Source: Bacillota bacterium (GTDB lineage Bacteria > Bacillota > Sulfobacillia > Sulfobacillales > JAIMBI01). Taken from it: a stretch of 58,707 bases of DNA. Under the pieces are notes generated by a model, which saw nothing but the letters and a program-made list of their open reading frames with translations, was not told the DNA's origin and made no database searches. Position numbers and translations under genes: made by a program. The DNA is taken from positions 1 to 58,707 of the forward strand of contig JAJYPH010000003.1 of the NCBI GenBank assembly GCA_021795575.1. The letters are read 5' to 3'. Position 1 is the stretch's first letter, and the number at the start of each line of letters is the position of its first letter. Positions 25,350 to 33,705 of the stretch are shown here, in pieces.

Positions 25350-27074
25350 ATGAAATTCCGTTCAGTCGGATGGATGGGAGCGGCGCTGGCGTCGGTTTCG
25401 CTGGTGGCAGCCGGATGCGGCTCGTCCGTGGCGCAGCCGCCCACGGCCAGCGTCACGTCCATTACGCTGCCCGGTGCGGTGCAGGGCGAACCCAACTGGT
25501 GGTTTCCCATCAGCCCCGCGTCGGTGTGCAGCACGATCAACGGGGACACCAACGGCATGATGTATCGGCCGCTGCTGTTCATTTCGAAAACTGACGGGAT
25601 CGACTACGGCCGGTCCATCGCCAGCGGCATCGCGGTCAGCAACAACGGCCAGACGTACACCATTACCCTGAACCCCAAGTGGAAGTGGTCCAACGGCCAG
25701 CCCATCACGGCCCAGGACGTGGCGCTGGGGTACAACATCCTGATGGCCTCCAGCCAGAGCAACGCGGTGTGGACCCAGTGCGGCGCGGGCATCGGCGGCG
25801 TGCCGCAGGACATCCAGAGCGGCACCGCGACCGGCAAGTACACGTTCGTGGTCAAGACGAAGGCACCGGTGAACCCCACCTGGTTCGAGCACAACGCATT
25901 GGCCCAGCTGATTCCGATTCCCCAGGTGTGGAACCATTCCAGCAACATGTCCAGCGAGCTGAAGTTCATTCAGAAGTACGGCAACTCGCCGTACAACGCG
26001 CTGTTCAACGTCGTGGACGGCCCCTACAAGTTCGGGGGCTTCAAGAACAACTCGTACTGGAAGCTCGTAGCCAACAAGAACTACACGGGGCCCACCAAGG
26101 CCACGATCACCAGCATCACGTTTGAGTACTTCACCTCGCCCGCGGCGCAGTTCGCGGCCATGCGGCGGCACCAGTTCCCCGAGGCGGGCCTGCCCAACTC
26201 GTTCTACAAGGACCGCGCGCAGCTGGCGCCGTACTACACGGTCCAGTCGGGCGTGCCGTCGTGGTGCTTCAACTACATGCAGCCCAACTTCAGCACCCAG
26301 GCCGCGGGCATCGGCGGGATGTTCAACAAGCTGTACTTCCGCCAGGCCCTCCAGATGGGCGTTGACCAAACGGCCATGATCCAGGACCTGCAGAACGGCT
26401 CGGGTTCGGTGATCCACGGGGTGATTCCCGCGACGCCGAAAAACGTGTACTACGACCCGGCCACCAAGAACTACGGCTACAACCCGGCGGCGGGCAAGAA
26501 GCTGTTGGAACAGCACGGCTGGAGCCTCAACAGCTCGGGCGTGATGTCCCGCACCAAGAATGGCACCACCCAGACGCTGGCGTTCCCGTTCCAGATCGTG
26601 AGTGGCTCCACCACGATCACCAACGAAGCCCAGCTGATGAAGCAGGACTGGGCCCAAGAGGGCATCGACGCCACGATTCAGACGGTGCCCTTCAACCAGG
26701 CCATCGCCGACGCTACGCAGACGGCGCCGCAGGTGTCCAAGTGGGCCCTCATCTGGTGGGGCGGCGGCTGGTGCTACGAGCCCGACTACTACCCGACCGG
26801 CGGTGGCTTGTTCAAGCCGGGCTCGGCAGCCAACTACGGTGGCTTGAACGACCCGACGCTGACCGCGGCCATCAACAAGACGTACGCGGTGTCGAGTCCG
26901 GCGCAGACGCTCAAGAACCTGGACGCGTACCAGGTGATTGCGGCCCAGCAGCTGCCGGTCATCTTCGCCCCGGAGGACTACGGGTTCATCGTGCGGAACA
27001 AGACCTTGAAGGGCTTGGTGTCCGCGTACAACCCGGTGACCACGGCCGAGTGGTACAACCACTGGACCGACTAG
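25350..27074 (+). CDS. ABC transporter substrate-binding lipoprotein, family 5
   Basis: This is the extracellular receptor of a peptide- or nickel-type ABC importer. The 574-residue precursor has a lipobox SLVAAGC (Cys23) and the SBP_bac_5 fold, with YTITLNPKWKWSNGQPITAQDV near 100 as its hallmark. It is rich in aromatic and Asn residues, and codons AAC, AAG and GTG dominate, so it is probably highly expressed. AAGGAGG precedes the ATG. Substrate class (oligopeptide, sugar or metal chelate) is undetermined. Confidence 0.92.
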   Translation: MKFRSVGWMGAALASVSLVAAGCGSSVAQPPTASVTSITLPGAVQGEPNWWFPISPASVCSTINGDTNGMMYRPLLFISKTDGIDYGRSIASGIAVSNNGQTYTITLNPKWKWSNGQPITAQDVALGYNILMASSQSNAVWTQCGAGIGGVPQDIQSGTATGKYTFVVKTKAPVNPTWFEHNALAQLIPIPQVWNHSSNMSSELKFIQKYGNSPYNALFNVVDGPYKFGGFKNNSYWKLVANKNYTGPTKATITSITFEYFTSPAAQFAAMRRHQFPEAGLPNSFYKDRAQLAPYYTVQSGVPSWCFNYMQPNFSTQAAGIGGMFNKLYFRQALQMGVDQTAMIQDLQNGSGSVIHGVIPATPKNVYYDPATKNYGYNPAAGKKLLEQHGWSLNSSGVMSRTKNGTTQTLAFPFQIVSGSTTITNEAQLMKQDWAQEGIDATIQTVPFNQAIADATQTAPQVSKWALIWWGGGWCYEPDYYPTGGGLFKPGSAANYGGLNDPTLTAAINKTYAVSSPAQTLKNLDAYQVIAAQQLPVIFAPEDYGFIVRNKTLKGLVSAYNPVTTAEWYNHWTD

Positions 27075-27103
27075 TGCCCGGCCTCGGTTTCTGACTCGGT
27101 TCC

Positions 27104-27147
27104 GAGAGGCCGGTGGGGTTCGCCCCACCAGCCTCTCCCAAAGTTTT
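27104..27147 (+). terminator. Terminator/attenuator between binding protein and permeases
   Basis: GAGAGGC-C-GGTGGGG pairs with CCCCACC-A-GCCTCTC around a TTCG tetraloop, and five T residues follow at 27143-27147. It lies 30 nt after the binding-protein stop. Partial termination would give more receptor than permease. An upstream segment (27078-27085) is perfectly complementary to part of the 5' arm, so an alternative fold exists. Confidence 0.75.
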
Positions 27148-27205
27148 TGACGCGTGGCCCCGTGCTCGCGAGATTCGGACACGAAACGAGAGGAGGCGAC
27201 ATGCC

Positions 27206-28114
27206 ATGGCCCTGCCCCCCACTGAACTCACCGCCAACGTAACAGAACCCCAGCTGGGTCCCGACGTTGGCCCCCACGGCAACCGCCAGTGGCAAATTTT
27301 TTGGTCGAGCCCACTGGCCTGGATCGGGCTCGTGCTGACCGCCTTCATGGTGCTGTTCTCTTTTGTGGGCCCGCTGGTGTACCACACCAGTGCCTACACC
27401 CCGCATCTGACGCACATTTTGCAGCCGCCGTCGGCGCGATTTCCCCTGGGCACCAACACGCTGGGCCGCGATGAGCTGGCCCGCCTGATGCTGGGGGGCC
27501 AGCTGACGCTTATCATCGGCTTCATCGCCGCCCTGCTGTCCATGGTGTTTGGCACGATCTACGGCTTGGCGAGTGCCCTGGCCGGAGGCTTCACCGATGT
27601 GGTCATGATGCGCATCATCGATGTGCTGCTGGCCATCCCGGGCCTGTTCCTGCTGCTCCTCCTGGACTCGATGTTCACGCCCAATGCGGTGCTGCTGACC
27701 GCCATCTTTGCCGGAACCGCCTGGTTCGGCGTCACTCGTCTGGTCCGCTCCGAGGCCTTGAGTGTCCGCACCCGCGACTACGTCGAGGCGGCCCGCAGCA
27801 TGGGCGCCGGCACGTGGCGCATCATGCTGCGCCACCTGCTGCCGAACGTGATGGGCGTCGTGCTGGTGACGACCACGTTCCAGGTGGCGGGCGCCATTCT
27901 GGGCATCGCCACCCTGAGCTTCCTGGGTCTAGGCCTCCCACCGCCGCAGCCCAACTGGGGGGCGCAGCTGTCCACGGCCATGCAGTCCATGTTCCAGGGA
28001 GCCTGGTGGGTCATTTATCCCCCGGGGCTTTGCATCGTGTTTATCGAGTTGGGCGTCAACTTCCTGGGCGATGCCGTCCGGCAGGCGTTTGACCCTCGAC
28101 TTTTGGGCAACTGA
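27206..28114 (+). CDS. ABC permease, DppC-type
   Basis: The 302-residue integral membrane protein has an N-terminal helix (about 32-52), an extracytoplasmic segment with PLGTNTLGRDELARL (about 84-98), and the transporter core with the EAA loop (VEAARSMGAGTWRIMLRHLL, about 192-211) that contacts the ATPase. It is the DppC/OppC half. The ATG at 27206 is in frame, whereas an ATG 5 nt earlier is not; GAGAGGAGG precedes both. It is placed before the DppB-type gene, the reverse of the usual order. Confidence 0.9.
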   Translation: MALPPTELTANVTEPQLGPDVGPHGNRQWQIFWSSPLAWIGLVLTAFMVLFSFVGPLVYHTSAYTPHLTHILQPPSARFPLGTNTLGRDELARLMLGGQLTLIIGFIAALLSMVFGTIYGLASALAGGFTDVVMMRIIDVLLAIPGLFLLLLLDSMFTPNAVLLTAIFAGTAWFGVTRLVRSEALSVRTRDYVEAARSMGAGTWRIMLRHLLPNVMGVVLVTTTFQVAGAILGIATLSFLGLGLPPPQPNWGAQLSTAMQSMFQGAWWVIYPPGLCIVFIELGVNFLGDAVRQAFDPRLLGN

Positions 28115-28136
28115 TCACGCGAAAGGAGTGAGGCCG

Positions 28137-29087
28137 ATGGGCCGCTATATTCTCCAACGTTTCATTCAGGCCATCCCGACCGTGATTGGGCTGACCATCG
28201 TGAGCTTCATGCTGGTCCACATCACCCCCGGGGGACCGGCCTATGCCATGCTGGGGCCGAAAGCCACGCCGGCCCGCGTCGCCGCCGTCGACCGCTCGCT
28301 CGGCCTGAACCTCCCGCTCTGGGACCAGTACGGCATCTGGGCCTGGCAGCTCCTGCACCTGAACCTGGGCATCTCATACTTCTACCTGCAGCCGGTCACG
28401 GTCCTGATTGAGCAGGCGCTGCCGGTCACCCTGGCGATCGTGGGCATCAGCTACGTGCTGGCGCACGGCATCGCGGTCGTGCTGGGCAGCGTCCAGGCGT
28501 ACTTCAAGAACGGCTGGTTCGACCACGGCACCACGAGCATCAACTACTTCCTGTATTCGATGCCCGGTTTCTGGCTCGCCATCCTGCTGCTGGTGTGGTT
28601 TGCGGTGGACATTCCCCTGTTCCCCACCGGCAATCTCTGCGACCCCAACACCGTGTGCAATCTGGGCACCTGGGCCTACCACATGGTGCTCCCGGTGATG
28701 TCGCTCACCATTGGCACCGTGGCTGGCTGGGCGCGGTACATGCGCACGTCGATGACGGACACCCTGGTCCAGGACTACATCCGCACCGCCCGGGCCAAGG
28801 GCCTCTCGGAAACCCGCGTGCTGTTCAAGCACGCGTGGCGCAACTCCGTGCTGCCGCTCATCACGCTCTTGGGCTACTTCTTCCCGACGATCTTCGGTGG
28901 CGCACTGGTGGTCGAGGAGATTTTCAACATCCCGGGAATGGGGCTCTTGACCTTCAACGCCGCCATCAAGCGGGACTACCCCATCGTCATGGCGGCCGTG
29001 CTCATCGGGGGCATCCTGGTGGTCATTGGCAACCTGGTGGCCGACCTGCTGTACGGGCTGGTTGACCCCCGCATCTCCTACGGCTAG
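28137..29087 (+). CDS. ABC permease, DppB-type
   Basis: The 316-residue protein starts MGRYILQRFIQAIPTVIGLT, the standard DppB/OppB opening, and carries the EAA-like loop (RTARAKGLSETRVLFKHAWR, about 221-240) for ATPase coupling. Six helices are expected. AAAGGAGTG precedes the ATG at 28137, 22 nt after the other permease. No dppD or dppF ATPase follows; the next genes are on the other strand. Confidence 0.9.
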   Translation: MGRYILQRFIQAIPTVIGLTIVSFMLVHITPGGPAYAMLGPKATPARVAAVDRSLGLNLPLWDQYGIWAWQLLHLNLGISYFYLQPVTVLIEQALPVTLAIVGISYVLAHGIAVVLGSVQAYFKNGWFDHGTTSINYFLYSMPGFWLAILLLVWFAVDIPLFPTGNLCDPNTVCNLGTWAYHMVLPVMSLTIGTVAGWARYMRTSMTDTLVQDYIRTARAKGLSETRVLFKHAWRNSVLPLITLLGYFFPTIFGGALVVEEIFNIPGMGLLTFNAAIKRDYPIVMAAVLIGGILVVIGNLVADLLYGLVDPRISYG

Positions 29088-29105
29088 GCTGTACGACGCT
29101 TACCG

Positions 29106-29141
29106 ACAGGGCGGCCCCGGAGGAATCCGGGGCCGCCCTGT
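29106..29141. terminator. Strong hairpin between convergent genes
   Basis: ACAGGGCGGCCCCGG and its complement form a 15-bp perfect stem with a 6-nt loop, 18 nt after the permease stop and 55 nt before the spoIVA end. No T tract follows on either strand. It probably stops transcripts from both directions or protects the 3' ends. Confidence 0.6.
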
Positions 29142-29196
29142 GATGGTGCTGACGCCAAGACGGCCAAGACGGCTGCTGACGACCATGCGGTCCTAC

Positions 29197-30675
29197 CTAG
29201 ATGATGATGCAGATGAGCCCGCCTGACCCTTCGTTGATGATCCGCTGCAGGGTTTCCTGAAGCTTTTCTTGGGCGTTTTCGGGCATGCGGAACAGCTTCT
29301 GCTGGATGCCTTCCCTCACCAGGTCGTGCAGCGGCTTGCCAAACAGATTGGTGTCCCACAGGCGGCTCGGGTCGTCCTCGAACTGCTCCATCAGGTACCG
29401 CACCAGCTCATCCGCCTGCCGCTCGGTCCCGATGATCGGCGTGATCTCCGTCTCGATGTCCGCCCGGATGAGATGAATCGACGGCGCCGTGGCCCTGAGG
29501 CGTACGCCAAACTGGTTGCCGCGGCGAATCAACTCGGGCTCCGCCAGGTCCAGTTCCTCAAGGCGCGGGGCCACCATGCCGTAACCGCCGAGCCGCACCT
29601 CGGCCACGGCATCCGCCACCTTGTCCCACTCGGCCTTGGCCGCCACAAAGTCGCCCCAGAGCTTCATCACGTCGGCGCGGTCGCCGACGTGCCGATCCGC
29701 CATCTCCCCCAGGACCCGGTAAAACAAGTCATCCTGCGCCAGGACGTGAATCACCGCCCGGCCGGTACCCAGCTCCAGCGCGTCCAAGCGCACCGCTCCC
29801 ACGGACTCGCGCGCTCGAAGCTCGGTCACGGCCCCCTCGATGTCCCGCACGCGACTCACCGCCACCCGAGCTTCCTCCATCGCGCGGGCGTATTGCTGCG
29901 CCAGCCAGTGGCTGTCCGGCAGGTTGGCCGCCCAGCCCGTCAGCACCACGGACAGGTCGCTGACCGGGAATTCGTACAGCACCTGTTCCAGCAGGTGCAC
30001 CAGGTCCACCTGACGAAGCTCCTGGCAATTCAGGGGTACCACCGGTACGTCATAGTCGATGGCCAGCGCCTCGGCCAGTTCGCAGGTGCCGGCGTCCGTC
30101 GGGGTCTGCGAGTTCAGCACCACACAGAAGGGCTTGCCCAGCTCTTTGAGCTCGCCCACCACCCTTTCCTCGGCCTCGAGAAACTGGTCGCGGCCAATCT
30201 CCCCAAAGGACCCGTCGGTCGTGACCACCAGCCCGATCGTGGAGTGCTCGGCAATCACCTTCCGCGTCCCGATTTCGGCCGCCTCTTCAAACGACATCGG
30301 CTCCTCCGACCAGGGTGTGAGCACCATCCGCGGCTCTTCCTGTTCGCTGTAGCCCAGCGCCGCGCCCACCGAATACCCCACGCAGTCCACGAGGCGTGCT
30401 CGGAGGCTCACCTGGTCGTTGAGTTGAATCTCGACCCCATCGTCCGGGATGAACTTGGGCTCCGTCGTCATGATGGTCCGCCCGGCCCCACTTTGTGGCA
30501 GGGCATCAATCGCCCGCTCGCGTTCGTTGGGGTCCTCAATCGCGGGGAGCACCATGCGCTCCATGAACCGCTTGATAAACGTGGACTTGCCGGTGCGGAC
30601 GGGGCCTACCACCCCGATGTAGACATCTCCGCCGGTACGTTCCGCCAGGTCCTTCAACAGGTCAAACTTCTCCAT
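29197..30675 (-). CDS. spoIVA: Stage IV sporulation protein A
   Basis: SpoIVA is the ATPase that polymerises on the forespore surface as the base of the coat. The start at 30675 gives 492 residues, the same as in Bacillus, beginning MEKFDLLKDLAERTGGDVYI. The Walker A is GPVRTGKS (24-31) and the C-terminus GGLICIII matches the conserved tail that anchors through SpoVM. A longer frame upstream covers the promoter and is not used. A sigma-E-like promoter lies about 100 nt upstream. Confidence 0.96.
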   Translation of the reverse strand: MEKFDLLKDLAERTGGDVYIGVVGPVRTGKSTFIKRFMERMVLPAIEDPNERERAIDALPQSGAGRTIMTTEPKFIPDDGVEIQLNDQVSLRARLVDCVGYSVGAALGYSEQEEPRMVLTPWSEEPMSFEEAAEIGTRKVIAEHSTIGLVVTTDGSFGEIGRDQFLEAEERVVGELKELGKPFCVVLNSQTPTDAGTCELAEALAIDYDVPVVPLNCQELRQVDLVHLLEQVLYEFPVSDLSVVLTGWAANLPDSHWLAQQYARAMEEARVAVSRVRDIEGAVTELRARESVGAVRLDALELGTGRAVIHVLAQDDLFYRVLGEMADRHVGDRADVMKLWGDFVAAKAEWDKVADAVAEVRLGGYGMVAPRLEELDLAEPELIRRGNQFGVRLRATAPSIHLIRADIETEITPIIGTERQADELVRYLMEQFEDDPSRLWDTNLFGKPLHDLVREGIQQKLFRMPENAQEKLQETLQRIINEGSGGLICIII

Positions 30676-30776
30676 TCCGCCGCATTCCCTCCCCGCTCTC
30701 GGCTGGAGTCCCCCGAAGTGCTCATCGGCCCGGTGCCGGCGTCGGCCGCGGCGCGTGTGGCCGCCTGTCCCCCACC

Positions 30777-30805
30777 ACCGTATGTCCGCCCGTGACACGA
30801 TATGA
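30777..30805 (-). promoter_or_regulatory. Sigma-E-like promoter of spoIVA
   Basis: On the minus strand CATATCG (ATAT at 30803-30800) and CATACGGT (30784-30777) are 15 nt apart, close to the mother-cell sigma-E pattern. Sigma-E control of spoIVA is established in Bacillus; the match here is by eye. Confidence 0.5.
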
Positions 30806-30891
30806 AGCGGTGGGCCGGGGGATACGCACGATCTCCCAGACGGACCGAACAGACGGGCAGCGGGGGACGGGACCGAGGAGGGGTTCGACCG

Positions 30892-32208
30892 TTAAGCGTC
30901 CGGGCCCTGACGGTTTCGGCGTGGCCGAAAGGAGAGCCGGACCGGAGTGCCGGCGAAGTCCCAGCGTTCGCGGATCCGCCGTTCCAGGTGCCGGCGGTAC
31001 GAAAAGTGGACCAGGTCCGGGTCGTTCGCGAAAAACACAAAGTGTGGCGGGTGCGTACCCACCTGGGTACCGTAGTAAAGACGCACGGGGCGTCCATGGC
31101 TGGTGGGCGGCGGCACCACCGCGACGGTTTCCCGCAGGAGGCGGTTCACGGCGCCCGTGGACACGCGACGACCAAAATTGCCGTAGGCGGTCGTGATGGG
31201 TTCCCACAGGCGCTCCATGCCCCAGCCGGTCTTCACGGAGAGCGGCACGACGGGCGCATACGGCATGAAGTCAAATTCCTCCTGCAGGGCGGGCAGCAGC
31301 GCCCGCGTGCTGGGCACCAGGTCGGCCTTGTTGAGCACCAGGACCGCCGCCCGGTGATGCCGCACCACCTGGCTCGCGATGCGCAGGTCCTGTTGGCTCG
31401 CGGGCTCCTCGGCCGACACCATCATGAGCACCAGGTCGGCCTCGCGGATGGCCGCGAGGGTGCGGAGCACCGTCTTCGATTCCAACTCCGCCCGAATGCG
31501 GGCGGGTCGCCGAAGCCCCGCCGTATCCAGTAGTTCCAAGCGGCCGGACGGGGTGTCCAGCTGGACATTGACCACGTCCCGGGTCGTGCCCGCGATGGGG
31601 GTGACCAGCGTACGCTCCGCACCCACCAGACGGTTCAGGAGAGACGACTTGCCCACATTGGGCCGCCCGGCAATCGCCACGCGAATGAGCGGAGCGGCGG
31701 GCGCCTCGCTCCCATCGGGGGGGCCGGGAAAGCGGTCCACCACCAAGTCGAGGAGGTCCCCGACGTTCAGGCCGTGGGTGGCCGAGACGGGGAGGGGATC
31801 CCCCAGGCCCAGCCGATACAGGTCCGTGAGATCGACGCGGCCCTCGGCCTTATTGGCCACCAGCAGCACCGGCTTGGAGGTTTTCCGCAGGAGGTCCGCC
31901 ACGGCTTCGTCGGCCGCTGACAAATCTGCCTGCGCATCCACCACCAGCGCCACCACGTCCGCTTCCTGAACCGCCATCAGGGTTTGCCGGCGCATGTAGG
32001 CAGGCATCTGGTCCTCGCGCTCGGCTTCCCAGAGCCCGCCCGTGTCCACAATCCGAAAGTGATAGCCATTCCAGTCGGTTTCCGCGTAAAGTCGGTCGCG
32101 CGTCACCCCGGGCTCGTCGCGCACCAACGCGGTCCGCGACTCGGCCATCCGGTTGAACAGCGCCGACTTGCCCACGTTCGGGCGCCCGACCAACGCCAAC
32201 GTATACAT
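30892..32208 (-). CDS. der: Ribosome assembly GTPase Der
   Basis: Der (EngA) has two tandem G domains and assists 50S assembly. The 438-residue protein shows P-loops GRPNVGKS (8-15) and GRPNVGKS (about 178-185), switch motifs DTGG and DTAG, and the C-terminal KH-like domain (VRLYYGTQVGTHPPHFVFF). The ATG at 32208 fits homologues; a GTG at 32220 directly behind AAGGAG is the alternative start. In many Bacillota der lies near spoIVA, as here. Confidence 0.94.
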   Translation of the reverse strand: MYTLALVGRPNVGKSALFNRMAESRTALVRDEPGVTRDRLYAETDWNGYHFRIVDTGGLWEAEREDQMPAYMRRQTLMAVQEADVVALVVDAQADLSAADEAVADLLRKTSKPVLLVANKAEGRVDLTDLYRLGLGDPLPVSATHGLNVGDLLDLVVDRFPGPPDGSEAPAAPLIRVAIAGRPNVGKSSLLNRLVGAERTLVTPIAGTTRDVVNVQLDTPSGRLELLDTAGLRRPARIRAELESKTVLRTLAAIREADLVLMMVSAEEPASQQDLRIASQVVRHHRAAVLVLNKADLVPSTRALLPALQEEFDFMPYAPVVPLSVKTGWGMERLWEPITTAYGNFGRRVSTGAVNRLLRETVAVVPPPTSHGRPVRLYYGTQVGTHPPHFVFFANDPDLVHFSYRRHLERRIRERWDFAGTPVRLSFRPRRNRQGPDA

Positions 32209-32284
32209 CGCGATGCGCACGTGCTCCTTCGTGTGGCGACCGATCCGGCAATATAAGGGATGCCTGCAGGCGACCCCCGTTAGT

Positions 32285-32866
32285 CTACCAGCCTTTCCGC
32301 GGACGAGCCACCCCAGCGCTGGGACGAGGGTGCCGGTCCACGACCGCGCCCACGCCAAACGCCACCGCCGCAGCCACGCTGACCAGATACCAGGCGGATG
32401 CCCCGAGCGGCCCGTGCAGCAGTGCCCCCAGGCTTCCGCCGCCCACCGCGGTCGCCGCAGCCAGCACGGGATCTCCCACCAGCACCCCCGCCAACAGCCC
32501 CAACACCGCCGCCTCGGGGCCAATCACCCCGGTCGGCCAGCCCATCGGGGCGCCGTACGGGACCAGGCTCCGCAACACCAGGCTCGCGGCCGCCACGGTC
32601 GCCCAGCTGAAAAGCAGCGAGGGCCGTACGTGGACGGTCACCGCCACCGCCGCCAACAGGATCGTGGCCAAACCGAGATCGACTCGATGAAACGGGGCGG
32701 GGGACCCCAGGGCCGGGACCCACCATCCCAGCACCCACACCGCCAACGCCCCGGCGAACCACCGGCGCCCCCGGCCGTCCCAAGGTGCCGGCCGTTTTTT
32801 GGGCCAACCGGTCGCCACCAACGCCACGCTAACCGCCACCACCGTCTCGGCCGCCACCAAGTGCAC
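32285..32866 (-). CDS. Hypothetical polytopic membrane protein
   Basis: The 193-residue protein has five or six hydrophobic helices joined by short loops rich in glycine, alanine and proline. It lies immediately upstream of der, where plsY often sits, but the PlsY signatures (for example GSGNIGATN) are absent, so that name is not used. The GTG start follows GGGGGGATGGG. The family is not recognised. Confidence 0.6.
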   Translation of the reverse strand: MHLVAAETVVAVSVALVATGWPKKRPAPWDGRGRRWFAGALAVWVLGWWVPALGSPAPFHRVDLGLATILLAAVAVTVHVRPSLLFSWATVAAASLVLRSLVPYGAPMGWPTGVIGPEAAVLGLLAGVLVGDPVLAAATAVGGGSLGALLHGPLGASAWYLVSVAAAVAFGVGAVVDRHPRPSAGVARPRKGW

Positions 32867-33068
32867 CCCATCCCCCCGCCCTAGGGTCGTCGGCGGTGTC
32901 GGGCACTATACCGGGTCCACCCGGCATGGTATCCTCGCGTGGTCCGCGTGCCGGCGCATGCGGTCGGCACAGTGGCCGCGCGACACGACCATAAATATCC
33001 GTGGCATGACAAGACCATGCGGCCACGTCCGAAGGGGGGAGCGCGGCCCATCATGGGCCGCCGTCCAT
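32867..33068. other. Divergent spacer with a 14-bp palindrome
   Basis: This spacer separates the minus-strand der unit from bioY. It holds CCGGGTCCACCCGG (32911-32924) next to a minus-strand TATAGT (32910-32905) and a plus-strand TATCCT (32931-32936) that could be -10 boxes, but no good -35 box was seen for either. No BirA-type biotin operator was recognised. Confidence 0.3.
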
Positions 33069-33671
33069 GTGAAAAGGCGGGCACCGGCACCTGACACGCA
33101 TCCTCTAGCCCATCGCCGCGGGGTGGTTCTGGCGGGCCTGATGGCGGCGCTCACGGCGGTGGGCGCACTGACGGCCATCACCGTACCGTTCCTGTCACCG
33201 GTTCCCTTCACCCTACAGGTGCTGGCGGTCTTTATCGCGGCCGGCCTGCTGCCCCCCCGGTACGCGGTCCTGGCCGAGGGGGTCTATCTGTTGGCCGGGG
33301 TCCTGGGCCTGCCGGTGTTTGCCGGCGGCGCGCGCGGCCTAAGTGTGCTGCTGGGGCCCTTCGGGGGCTACCTTTGGGCGTATCCCGCCGCCGCCGGCCT
33401 GGGGAGCCTGGCAGCCCGCCGGTCTCCGCACGGTATCGCCCGGGCGGCCGGACTGGCCACGACCCTCGTCGTCATCTACGCCGGGGGAGCCGCCGGCCTC
33501 GTGTTGCTTGGTCACCTCACGCTGGTGCGGGCCGTAGCCCTCGGGGTGCTGCCGTTCATCCCCTGGGACGCGTTGAAGGCCCTACTGGCCTATCCTGTTC
33601 TGCGCCAACTGGAGCCGCTGCTTCCGAAGTCCCCCGCGCCGGTGCGGACCACCGACAACGTTTGGTCCTGA
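33069..33671 (+). CDS. bioY: BioY biotin transporter substrate-binding component
   Basis: BioY is the membrane S component of the energy-coupling-factor biotin importer. The protein has about 200 residues, the family's typical length, with six helices and VPFTLQVLAVFIAAGLLPPRYA followed by YLLAGVLGLPVFAGG, the BioY hallmark. It starts at a GTG without a good ribosome binding site, so the start is uncertain. EcfA and EcfT genes are not near, so it would share a general ECF module or work alone. Confidence 0.88.
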   Translation: MKRRAPAPDTHPLAHRRGVVLAGLMAALTAVGALTAITVPFLSPVPFTLQVLAVFIAAGLLPPRYAVLAEGVYLLAGVLGLPVFAGGARGLSVLLGPFGGYLWAYPAAAGLGSLAARRSPHGIARAAGLATTLVVIYAGGAAGLVLLGHLTLVRAVALGVLPFIPWDALKALLAYPVLRQLEPLLPKSPAPVRTTDNVWS

Positions 33672-33679
33672 CCGACTCC

Positions 33680-33705
33680 GGAAGCCGTCCATTAGGACGG
33701 CTTCC
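33680..33705. terminator. Bidirectional hairpin between bioY and rpsA
   Basis: GGAAGCCGTCC and GGACGGCTTCC form an 11-bp perfect stem with loop ATTA. It begins 8 nt after bioY ends. The rpsA stop codon (TAA on the minus strand) lies in the loop, so the stem also includes the last rpsA codons. No T tract follows on either strand. Confidence 0.5.

Noticed and set aside
25362..27182. 606-codon minus-strand frame opposite the binding-protein gene
   Set aside because: Its composition is a reflection of the sense codons, with no ribosome binding site or motif.
32285..32866. PlsY glycerol-3-phosphate acyltransferase upstream of der
   Set aside because: The position fits, but the PlsY signatures are missing, so it is left as an unknown membrane protein.
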